Assembly: GCA_038109305.1 (NCBI GenBank)
Contig: JAYNIR010000001.1
Coordinates: 186,001 to 250,000, forward strand
From: UBA1479 sp038109305
GTDB lineage: Bacteria > Pseudomonadota > Alphaproteobacteria > Rhodospirillales > Casp-alpha2
Direction: 5' to 3'
Length of the DNA: 64,000 bases
Shown here: one piece after another, positions 27,949-36,036 of the stretch
Numbering within the stretch: the first letter of the stretch is position 1
Layout of the letters: every line of letters begins with the position of its first letter
Translations under genes and position numbers: made by a program
The notes under the pieces: model-generated
Told to the model about the DNA's origin: nothing
Databases searched by the model: none
The model's input: only the letters and a program-made list of their open reading frames with translations

Positions 27949-28956
27949 ATGACATCTCTTGCATCATCGACCAACCGCGGCATTGACGCCGCCCACCAAA
28001 AGCCTGACGTCACGGTTTCCGTTCGCCAGACCTTCGGCATCGACGTGGATATGGAAGTTCCCGCCTTTTCCGAGGCCGAGGAACATGTCCCCGACCGGGA
28101 CGAGGCCTATCGCTTCGACCGCGAAACCACCATGGCCATCCTGGCCGGGTTCGCCCACAACCGGCGGGTGATGATCCAGGGCTATCACGGCACTGGCAAG
28201 TCGACCCATATTGAACAGGTCGCCTCGCGCCTTAACTGGCCGTGCATCCGGGTCAACCTGGACAGCCACATTTCACGTATCGATCTGGTCGGCAAGGACG
28301 CCATCGTGCTGCGCGACGGCAAACAGGTGACGGAATTCCGCGAAGGTATCCTGCCGTGGGCGCTGCGCAACCCGACGGCGCTGGTGTTCGACGAATACGA
28401 CGCCGGCCGGCCTGACGTCATGTTCGTGATCCAGCGCGTGCTGGAAGTCGAGGGCAAACTGACGCTTCTCGACCAGAACTCGGTGATTAAGCCGCATCCG
28501 TTCTTCCGCCTGTTTTCGACCGCCAACACGGTCGGCCTGGGCGATACCACGGGGCTTTACCACGGCACGCAGCAGATCAACCAGGGCCAGATGGACCGGT
28601 GGAACATCGTCGCGACGCTGAACTACCTGGAACACGACGCCGAAGTGGACATGGTCATGGCCAAGGTGCCGGACTACACAGGCAAACAGGGCCGCGAACC
28701 CATCGATGCCATGGTCGAACTGGCCGCTCTGACCCGTTCGGGCTTCATGAACGGCGACATTTCCACCGTCATGTCGCCGCGCACGGTCATCACCTGGGCG
28801 GAAAACGTCCGCATCTTCAACGACACCGGCTATGCCTTCCGGGTGACGTTCCTCAACAAGTGCGACGAGGTCGAACGGCCCGTCGTCGCCGAGTACTACC
28901 AGCGCTGCATGGGTGAGGAACTGCCGGATTCGGCCATGCAGGTGGTCGTTCAGTAG
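27949..28956 (+). CDS. cobS: Cobaltochelatase AAA+ subunit CobS
   Basis: AAA+ ATPase that with CobT and CobN inserts cobalt in the aerobic cobalamin pathway. About 335 residues. Walker A GYHGTGKST, Walker B LVFDEYDAG, sensor FSTANTVGLGD and the arginine-rich lid are present. An upstream in-frame extension of 57 residues is rich in Pro and lacks conservation, so ATG 27949 is used. A GC-rich stem follows (28973-28999), then cobT. No cobN is seen in the window, so a chaperone role outside cobalamin synthesis cannot be excluded. Confidence 0.93.
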   Translation: MTSLASSTNRGIDAAHQKPDVTVSVRQTFGIDVDMEVPAFSEAEEHVPDRDEAYRFDRETTMAILAGFAHNRRVMIQGYHGTGKSTHIEQVASRLNWPCIRVNLDSHISRIDLVGKDAIVLRDGKQVTEFREGILPWALRNPTALVFDEYDAGRPDVMFVIQRVLEVEGKLTLLDQNSVIKPHPFFRLFSTANTVGLGDTTGLYHGTQQINQGQMDRWNIVATLNYLEHDAEVDMVMAKVPDYTGKQGREPIDAMVELAALTRSGFMNGDISTVMSPRTVITWAENVRIFNDTGYAFRVTFLNKCDEVERPVVAEYYQRCMGEELPDSAMQVVVQ

Positions 28957-28972
28957 GATTTTCCCTTGGACC

Positions 28973-28999
28973 GGGCCGGGCGAATAACCGCGCCGGCCC
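28973..28999 (+). other. Intercistronic hairpin between cobS and cobT
   Basis: GGGCCGG (28973-28979) pairs with CCGGCCC (28993-28999). No T run follows. It lies in the 58-base gap and may modulate the cobS:cobT ratio. Confidence 0.5.
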
Positions 29000-29014
29000 T
29001 TCCGGATCGACGTC

Positions 29015-30874
29015 ATGGACCAATCGGAACGCCCGGCCGACCTTTTAAAGCGCGTCACCGCGGCGACGCTGAAGGCGGTCGCGAAAAAACCCGAGCTTGA
29101 AGTGAATTATCAGGCATCCGGCGCGTCGGTCAGCGACGGCGTGGTGAACCTGCCGTCGCCGTCGGGCCCGCCGAGCGCCGAAGGCATCACCAAGCTGCGG
29201 GGCGTTTCAGATTCCATGGCGCTCCGGCTGCGCCATCACGATCAGAAAATTCATCAGCGACTGGCGCCAGCCGGGCCGGAAAGCCACGCCGTGTTCGAGG
29301 CGTTGGAACAAGCGCGGTGCGAAAGCATCGGCGCCAACCGCATGTCGGGCGTCGCCGAAAACCTAGGCTTTCTGCTGCAGGAACGCTGCCGCGCGCGCGG
29401 TTATGGCCAGGTTTCGGAAAAAGACAGCGCCATGCTGCCGGAGGTTCTAGGCCTGCTGGCCCGTGAAAAACTGTCCGACCGGCCGCTGCCGGCGGACGCC
29501 CGGCACGTGGTTGACCTGTGGCGGGACGAACTGAACAAAAAAGTCGGCGGCCAGATGGCCGAATTGGGCAAGCACACAGCCGATCAGGAAACCTACGGCA
29601 ATCTGGTCCGGGAAATGATTGTCGCACTCGACATGATGACCGATACGCCCGCCCCGGCCGAACCGGAAAACCAGCAGGATTCTGCCGACGAGGATCCGGA
29701 ACAGGGTCAGGACGAAAACCAAAACCCGGATGCGGACATGGACGCCGACGGCGCCATGTCGAGCGAAGCCGGCGAGGCCGAGATGTCCGACGACATGGAG
29801 TTTTCCACCGAAGGGCTGGATGACGACATGATGGCCGGCGACGGCGAGGAAGAACCCGCCGGCCCCACCGACTGGGACGACAAGTGGCCGCGCAATTCGC
29901 CGGACGATCAGGCGCTTTATAAAGCGTTCACCCCGGCCTATGACGAAATCATCGTGGCGGAAGAGCTCTGCGACTCCGAAGAACTTACCCGCCTGCGCGC
30001 GCAGCTGGATCAGCAGTTATCGCACCTACAGGGCGTCGTCTCGAAGCTCGCCAACCGGCTGCAGCGCCGCCTCATGGCGAAGCAGATCCGATCCTGGGAT
30101 TTCGATCTAGAAGAAGGATTGCTCGACGCCGCACGGCTGTCCCGCGTGGTCACCGACCCGTTACATCCGCTGTCGTTCAAGCAGGAAAAGGACACGGACT
30201 TCCGCGATACGGTCGTCAGTCTGCTGATCGACAATTCCGGTTCCATGCGCGGCAGGCCCATCACCGTCGCAGCCATGAGCGCCGATATTCTGGCCCGCAC
30301 CCTGGAACGCTGCGGCGTGAAGGTCGAAATCCTGGGCTTCACCACCCGGTCGTGGAAGGGTGGGCAGTCGCGCGAGGACTGGGTCGAAAAGGGCAAACCT
30401 AAAAATCCGGGTCGGCTCAACGATCTGCGCCACATCGTCTACAAGGCCGCCGACATGCCGTGGCGCCGCGCACGGCGCAACCTGGGCCTGATGCTGCGCG
30501 AAGGGCTTTTAAAGGAAAATATCGACGGCGAGGCGCTGATGTGGGCGCACACCCGGCTGTTGGGCCGCACCGAACAGCGGCGCATCCTGATGGTGATTTC
30601 AGATGGCGCGCCGGTCGACGACGCGACTCTGTCGGCCAACCCGGGCAACTACCTGGAAAAGCACCTGCGCGACGTCATCGAATACATCGAAACCCGGTCC
30701 GACGTGGAACTGACCGCCATCGGCATCGGCCACGACGTGACGCGCTATTACCGCCGCGCGGTGACGATCGTCGACGCCGAAGAACTGGGCGGTACGATGA
30801 TGGCGAAGCTGGCCGAACTGTTCGACGAAGACGTTTTGCAGAAAGTCGGCCGCGGCCGCAGCGCCGTCAACTGA
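29015..30874 (+). CDS. cobT: Cobaltochelatase VWA subunit CobT
   Basis: A 619-residue partner of CobS. The N-terminal part (1-210) is the CobT-specific helical region. An acidic low-complexity stretch (about 212-290, rich in Asp, Glu, Met) follows, and then a von Willebrand A domain with MIDAS motif LLIDNSGSMRGRP and later ILMVISDGAPVDD. VWA and AAA+ partners form a two-ring complex. The segment FTTRSWKGGQSRE is typical of CobT. The stop overlaps the end of a convergent VOC remnant by eight bases. Confidence 0.93.
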   Translation: MDQSERPADLLKRVTAATLKAVAKKPELEVNYQASGASVSDGVVNLPSPSGPPSAEGITKLRGVSDSMALRLRHHDQKIHQRLAPAGPESHAVFEALEQARCESIGANRMSGVAENLGFLLQERCRARGYGQVSEKDSAMLPEVLGLLAREKLSDRPLPADARHVVDLWRDELNKKVGGQMAELGKHTADQETYGNLVREMIVALDMMTDTPAPAEPENQQDSADEDPEQGQDENQNPDADMDADGAMSSEAGEAEMSDDMEFSTEGLDDDMMAGDGEEEPAGPTDWDDKWPRNSPDDQALYKAFTPAYDEIIVAEELCDSEELTRLRAQLDQQLSHLQGVVSKLANRLQRRLMAKQIRSWDFDLEEGLLDAARLSRVVTDPLHPLSFKQEKDTDFRDTVVSLLIDNSGSMRGRPITVAAMSADILARTLERCGVKVEILGFTTRSWKGGQSREDWVEKGKPKNPGRLNDLRHIVYKAADMPWRRARRNLGLMLREGLLKENIDGEALMWAHTRLLGRTEQRRILMVISDGAPVDDATLSANPGNYLEKHLRDVIEYIETRSDVELTAIGIGHDVTRYYRRAVTIVDAEELGGTMMAKLAELFDEDVLQKVGRGRSAVN

Positions 30875-31418
30875 CGCCGCGGATCACCAAGTAACAGCCG
30901 AGCCCGTCCGCCGCATCGACGATCACCGGGCCGTCGGCGCCTTCCGATATTTTCACCCCCCGCGCTTTCATGAACGCCGTCGTCTTGACGATGTCGCGGC
31001 TCAGGAGTCCCCCCGCCGCCATGAACGGCAGATCCAGCGGCACAGCCCCCGGGATCAATGCGGCGAGGCCTTCGGGCGTGGCGTAATCGACCCGCCCGCG
31101 GTCAAATTCGACACGTCCGTCTGTTGCACGTCCGTCTGTTGATTGGCGGCGGGTCAGCCCGGCCAGCGCCCGGGCGGACGCCGCCGGGTCTTCGACGCAG
31201 ATGACGACATCGGTCAGTCCTTCCACATGATTGTCGCAGGCGATGTAGCGCTCCTGCCACATGTGGTCCGGCGTGTGATGGGTCAGCACCTGAAGCCGGC
31301 CTTCGGGGAAGGTGCCGAACACGGGCCGGACGACGAAAAAAGCGACCTCGGCGGAACTGCCGTCGGCAGCTGGCGTTCGGGAAAAGCAATCGGGCTCTCG
31401 GACATCGGGAAAACCTCG
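30867..31418 (-). pseudogene. N-terminally truncated VOC (glyoxalase-like) protein
   Basis: The frame is open from 31418 (TAA at 31419-31421 just before) to 30867. It reads AEVAFFVVRPVFGTFPEG, LQVLTHHTPDHMWQERYI and LTDVVICVEDPAASARAL, matching the second half of long VOC-family proteins. No ATG, GTG or TTG lies before the conserved part except a GTG at 31322 inside it, and the first VOC module is absent. A 15-bp perfect tandem duplication (31112-31141) adds five residues. The divergent neighbour's start lies only 14 bases away, so the N-terminal half seems deleted. Confidence 0.6.
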
Positions 31419-31431
31419 TTATGATGGCGGG

Positions 31432-32262
31432 ATGATGATTTCGCCTTCGACGATTTTAGCCACCCGCCTGCGGGTCGGCCTATTGTTTTCCGCACTGCTG
31501 GTTTGCAGCCTGATGCCGCGCCCGGTGTTGGCGCAGAACCTGATCGATACGGAATGGGACCTGCGCCCGGTCGAACAGGCCGCCGCCCGCGATACCCAGG
31601 GCCCAGCAACGATTTACGGCATGCCGCTGCCGCCGGCCGGAGATTTTGACATTCCGTTGGCCGACCCGGCGGCGACGGTCGCCAAGATCAAGACGGCGCT
31701 CGCTCATGTCTTTCAGCATTCCCAGGTCGCGGCGGCGGGGATTGAACGCCTGGCCCGTTACGGCACCATCAAGATCATCTATGACGCGGCGTTCCCCAAA
31801 CCGTCGCTCAACCGGGTGGTCATCGCGGGCTTCATGCCGCAGGAATTTACACCGCAGCTCGGCAAAAAGGATTTCACCGTGCTGGTCGGCCGGTTCGGCG
31901 CCAACTGGGAGGTCGACGAACTGGCGGCGGCGCTGGTCCACGAACTGATCGGCCACGGTATCCAGCGGCTTGAAAACCGCTTCGGCCATGACCGCCCCAT
32001 CGACCTGGAATGCGAGGCGCGGCTTTGGCAGCAGATGTATTTCACCGACGCCGACATGCCGCAGGACACGCGCTACATGGTCGATTTTCGGAACACCACG
32101 GACCGCCTCGTGTGCCACGATTTCCGCCGCTTCGTCGCCAAGGCGAAACCGAAGATGATGGCGGCATGGGACCGGGGCCGCCCGGACATGCCGGGCCTTT
32201 TAGGTGTGTTCCAGCAGTATTACGCGCTTTTACGGCAGCCCAGGAGACGGTCCCGCGAATGA
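31432..32262 (+). CDS. Exported protein with HExxH metalloprotease-like motif
   Basis: About 276 residues. A signal peptide is clear (LLFSALLVCSLMPRPVLAQ, cleavage near residue 34). The motif VHELIGHGIQ gives H170-E171-x-x-H174, and acidic residues follow 19-21 positions later in DLECEARLW, as expected for a gluzincin-type zinc site. IAGFMPQEF and FTVLVGRFG precede it. I do not recognise the family. Function is likely periplasmic; peptidase activity is inference from the motif. It is followed by a phytase-like esterase gene after 77 bases with its own strong Shine-Dalgarno. Confidence 0.7.
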   Translation: MMISPSTILATRLRVGLLFSALLVCSLMPRPVLAQNLIDTEWDLRPVEQAAARDTQGPATIYGMPLPPAGDFDIPLADPAATVAKIKTALAHVFQHSQVAAAGIERLARYGTIKIIYDAAFPKPSLNRVVIAGFMPQEFTPQLGKKDFTVLVGRFGANWEVDELAAALVHELIGHGIQRLENRFGHDRPIDLECEARLWQQMYFTDADMPQDTRYMVDFRNTTDRLVCHDFRRFVAKAKPKMMAAWDRGRPDMPGLLGVFQQYYALLRQPRRRSRE

Positions 32263-32339
32263 GCCCGGCGCCGCAATCGCCGGCTGGTATTCGCTCCGGT
32301 CCGGCCCCATGTTAGGGGCTTAAAGGAGGAACCCTGATC

Positions 32340-33341
32340 ATGCCGATGCCGCGCCCGACCAGGGGTCACATTCACCGCGTAACGATGGCGCTGATCGCCG
32401 GCGCCCTGCCCATCCTTTGTGCCAGGGATGTCCGGGCCGACGCCATCGATGTCACGGCAGTGCCCCTGCCCCTGCACATGGAAAAGCCAGAGCTGGAAAA
32501 GGTCGGCAAGCTGATCTACCGGGGCGGCGTCTCGCTTGAAAGTCCGTCCGACCGCTTCGGCGGGTTTTCCGCCCTCGGCCTGTCGCAGGACGGCCGGCGG
32601 ATGGTCAGCCTGACCGACGAAGGTAACCGGCTGGACGCGCAGATCGTCTACGGCCCCGACGGCAAACTGGCCGGGCTGAAGAATGCCGAGATTTTCACCC
32701 TGCAGGGCCCGGGCGGCATCCCGCTGATGGACAAGTCCATGGCCGATGCGGAATCCATGGCTCCCGGCGTCAACGGGGAAATCATCGTCAGCTTCGAACA
32801 AGTCCACCGGCTGTGGGCCTATCCGCCGGGATCGAACGAACCGGTTCCCCTGCCGCTGCCCGAAGAAATGAAGGCCGCCAAACCCAACCGGGGGATCGAG
32901 GCGCTGACGCTTCTGAACGACGGCGCACTGTTCGCATTGTCGGAAGGGATCGGCCGCGGCGACGCGACGCTCGGATGGATTTCCGACACCAAGGGGTGGA
33001 GCGTACTTTTATATAAAGGAGGCGACGGATATCGCCCGACCGGCGCGGCGACCTTGCCCGGCGGCGACGTGGTGATCGTCGAACGCTATTTCACGCCCCG
33101 CGAAGGGGTGCGGGTGCGCGTCCGGCGGATCGACCACGAGACGATCAAGGCTGGCGCCTCGATCCGGGGCGAGCTTCTGGCCGACCTGCAACCGCCCTTC
33201 AACGTCGAAAATTTTGAAGGCATCGAAGCGGTCAAAGGCCCCCGTGGCGAAACCCTGATCTTTCTGATTTCCGATAACAATTTCAATCGCTTCGGGTCGC
33301 AACGTACATTGCTGATGATGTTTGAATTGGATGAAAAATAA
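32340..33341 (+). CDS. Exported esterase-like (phytase-like) beta-propeller protein
   Basis: A 333-residue protein with an N-terminal signal (MALIAGALPILCARDVRADA). Family blocks FGGFSALGLSQDGRRMVSLTDEG, ADAESMAP, NRGIEALTLL, VENFEGIEAV and LISDNNFNRFGSQRTLLMMFE match the esterase-like activity of phytase family (PF13449-type), a propeller with conserved acidic and Asn residues. Activity in vivo is uncertain; the family is annotated mainly by similarity. AAAGGAGGA lies 7 bases before the ATG. Confidence 0.88.
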   Translation: MPMPRPTRGHIHRVTMALIAGALPILCARDVRADAIDVTAVPLPLHMEKPELEKVGKLIYRGGVSLESPSDRFGGFSALGLSQDGRRMVSLTDEGNRLDAQIVYGPDGKLAGLKNAEIFTLQGPGGIPLMDKSMADAESMAPGVNGEIIVSFEQVHRLWAYPPGSNEPVPLPLPEEMKAAKPNRGIEALTLLNDGALFALSEGIGRGDATLGWISDTKGWSVLLYKGGDGYRPTGAATLPGGDVVIVERYFTPREGVRVRVRRIDHETIKAGASIRGELLADLQPPFNVENFEGIEAVKGPRGETLIFLISDNNFNRFGSQRTLLMMFELDEK

Positions 33342-33461
33342 TCGATTGAATTTAAGAGGTTTTTTGGTCGCCTGCCGTTTTGCAACTTTCTGAGAAATGA
33401 ATCGCCTACCTCGGCATGTAGCTTCTGTTGGGCTCTCAAGGGCCACTGATTAGGAGAGACC

Positions 33462-34234
33462 ATGCCGGACCCAAAATATCTGTACAAGTATCGCGCAATC
33501 GATCTCGAAAACCCCCAATTCGCCCGGCGGATTTTCACCCACCGAGAGCTGTATTTTTCCCATGTAGACCAGTTCAACGACCCGTTCGATTGCAGATATA
33601 AGTTTGATTTCTTCTCTACTGAGAAAGAATTAAAAGACTATTTTGTACGGTCATTAAAATACTCAAAATCGAAAATGACCCGGGGCGACCGACGAAAATG
33701 GATAAAAGAAAAGGTATCCAGGAAAAAACTTGAAAGCGAACCGTTTGTGGAAGCGATTGAAAAGGCCACCAAGAATTATTCGACTCAATTGCGATCTGCT
33801 GCTTAACAGAAGTACCGGACAACATTCTGATGTGGTCACATTACGGAGACAGCCACCGGGGATTTTGCGCAGAGCTTCGGGATGATCCCGACGACTTTTA
33901 CATCGGGCGGGCACAACCAATCACCTACTCGCAAGACTATCCAATCGTGAACCCGGTAAGGGAAACCAATGAAGTAAGAATGGAAAAGTCGTTCCTGACA
34001 AAAGCTGCATATTGGTCATACGAAAAAGAGTGGCGAACAATTGACCATACTTAGCAGGCGGGCGTTCAAGCATTCCCAGCAGAACTTTTGGAAGGTATCA
34101 TATTTGGGTGCCGAACGCCGGAAGCCGGCAAACAAGTAGTTCGCGACTGGTGTAAGGCCTGAGGGTTAGACCTAAATTTCTGCCAAGCCCAAGAGAAGCC
34201 AGACCGGCATTTATTGGGTATCGACCAACTATGA
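33462..34234 (+). pseudogene. DUF2971-family gene with frameshift and two in-frame stops
   Basis: The first frame starts YLYKYRAIDLENPQFA and HVDQFNDPFDCRYKF, the DUF2971 N terminus. Near 33790 it shifts: the other frame reads CCLTEVPDNILMWSHYGD, then SFLTKAAYWSYEKEWRTI, as in complete DUF2971 proteins. TAG at 34052-34054 interrupts, then QAFPAELLEGIIFGCRTPE continues, TGA at 34160-34162 interrupts again, and GLDLNFCQAQEKPDRHLL leads to TGA 34232-34234. The region is visibly richer in A and T than its neighbours, suggesting transfer before decay. DUF2971 genes are often in defence or mobile contexts; function unknown. AGGAG precedes the ATG. Confidence 0.8.
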
Positions 34235-34408
34235 CGCCCATATACTCGAGCGCTAAACCACCCTCATTTTGCAACGATTTTGCAAAAGCCAAGGTGAGCA
34301 TCAAAAATATGGTTGGCCCAAACTCGACACTTGTTCTGATGTTTGAGTTGGCGAAGTGATATAGGATTTCCAGCCGCCCCGGCGGCCGACATGGAAAGGA
34401 CACGACCG

Positions 34409-34693
34409 ATGACCGACACCGCGACACCAACGGTCTTCATCGACAACGACCGCACACGGGTGACCGAATGGCGCTTCGCCCCCGGCGCTGCCACCGGATG
34501 GCACCGGCACGAATACGATTACGTCGTCGTGCCGATGATGGACGGCAATTTGAAGCTGGTCAACGGTGACGGCGGGGAGACCAACGCGGAACTCAAGGCC
34601 GGCGTGCCCTATTTCCGGAACGTCGGCGTCGAACACGACGTCATCAACGCCAACGATTTCGAATTCGCGTTTACGGAAATCGAAATCAAATAA
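34409..34693 (+). CDS. Small cupin-fold protein
   Basis: A 94-residue single cupin barrel. The metal motif WRFAPGAATGWHRHEYDYVVV gives the His-x-His pair with the downstream Glu/Tyr, and a second His sits in VGVEHDVINAN. Such proteins bind metal and small ligands; the substrate is unknown. AAAGGA lies before the ATG. Directly downstream and convergent is a broken Fe-S protein gene. Confidence 0.85.
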   Translation: MTDTATPTVFIDNDRTRVTEWRFAPGAATGWHRHEYDYVVVPMMDGNLKLVNGDGGETNAELKAGVPYFRNVGVEHDVINANDFEFAFTEIEIK

Positions 34694-34714
34694 TGCTGGC
34701 CTGCAATCCGCCGG

Positions 34715-36036
34715 TTAATTCGGATGTCTCGTCCGGTCGATGGGCAGGTGCTGATCGGCCAGCATATCATTGGCGATGACGCCGCGGACTTCGTCGGGGT
34801 CGAGGCCATAGGCCTCCGCGAGGTCCCGCGTTTCTGCCATGATCGCGTCCGCGGCCTGCATCAGTTTCAGTTCCTTGAACCGGTCATGGCGGGTGAGCCC
34901 CACGCTTTCGCCGATCAGGTCCATGTAATTGACGATACGGAACGGCCATTGGTTCTGATGCGCGATCAGTTCCCGGTGATCGGCGTGGAAAATGCCGGCC
35001 AAGGCCGGGACGCTCGCCGCTTCCGCCTGGCGGCAGGTGCCGGCGATGTGGCGCTGCTGCACATCCTTCAGACTGTTGAGGGACGTCATCCGATAGCCGA
35101 CGCCGGGATGGTCCAAGTCGACGACTCCCAGTCCCGGCACGGCGCGAAGTAGCTTATTCACCGCGTCTACGACGCCGGGCTATCCCGGATATTCATGCAG
35201 CGCGATCCTTTCGTTGACGGGCGTGGTCATCATCGGTTTGAGCCGGTCCAGTCGCGCGGCGAGAAACACCGGCAGTATCAGAGTGCCGAACGGATGCGCC
35301 TGGCCATCGGCGGGCGGCGTCGTTTCCGCAATCTGCAACTGGCAGGTCGGGCACCAGGCGACGACCTCCTTCGCGCCGGTTTCGGCGAACCGTTCCATGG
35401 TGCGGACGATCTGACGTCCGGCGTTTTCTGTGTCGCCCGGGCGGAGTTGCAATATACCGCAGCAGTGGGACGGCCCGCCAATGGCCGCGTAGCTGAGCCC
35501 CAACCGATCAAATACGTCCAGGCACAAGAGCCCGATGTGCGGCGTCCGCAGCATGTTGCATACGGTGTAGAAGACAATGTCCGGCGCCTCGGCCCGTTCG
35601 GGGTGCGATGACGGATTAAGCCGCGCCAGCAGAACCTGCGGCAATTGCAGTCGGGACAGCACGCGCACCGCGCGGCTCATTTTCTGAAACGCGTCCTTGC
35701 CTTCATCGCGCCGCGCCGGAACAGGTTTGGCCTGCGTCAAAGCGCGCCTTGCCATCACCAGCATGAACCGCGGGTTAATGCCGTGTTCGCGAACAGTCAG
35801 GCAATTTCCGCTCTGGCAGCATTCCTGCGCCCAGGCGGTTGCGTTCGCCGAACCCTGCCAGTCTTTAGAGTATCCAATACGCCTTCGGCCACGGCGGCGG
35901 GATCGGAAACATCGGTCCCCGTGTGCGCCGGGGTCGGAGAGACGCGGACGCAATCGCCACACGCGGTGCAGGCGTCCAACATGTCCCGGACTCGCCGGTC
36001 CAGTCCTTCGATGAAATCTTCCGCTCGGGCGCTCAT
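34715..36036 (-). pseudogene. Broken Fe-S oxidoreductase (GlpC / heterodisulfide reductase type, CCG domains)
   Basis: The N-terminal frame from ATG 36034-36036 reads LDACTACGDCVRVSPTP, an iron-sulfur cluster motif whose fourth Cys is Ser. A frameshift near 35870 moves to QECCQSGNCLTVREHGINPRFM. The first CCG domain follows (YTVCNMLRTPHIGLLCLD, PSHCCGILQLRPGDTE, WCPTCQLQI). TAG at 35180-35182 then interrupts before PGVVDAVNKLLRAVPGLGVV and FHADHRELIAHQNQWPF, where homologues have Cys residues (HACHREL-C). Lost cluster ligands, a frameshift and a stop all point to decay. Its ATG overlaps the stop of the TPR gene as ATGA, so it was co-translated with it. Confidence 0.75.

Noticed and set aside
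34098..34430. Minus-strand gene opposite the DUF2971 3' end
   Set aside because: No ribosome-binding site and no family; the plus strand holds recognisable DUF2971 sequence.
5399..36036. Reassignment of TAG (or another stop) to an amino acid in this organism
   Set aside because: TAG ends intact genes here (argJ, cobS, rpmA), and the broken genes also have TAA, TGA and frameshifts. Decay explains all of it.
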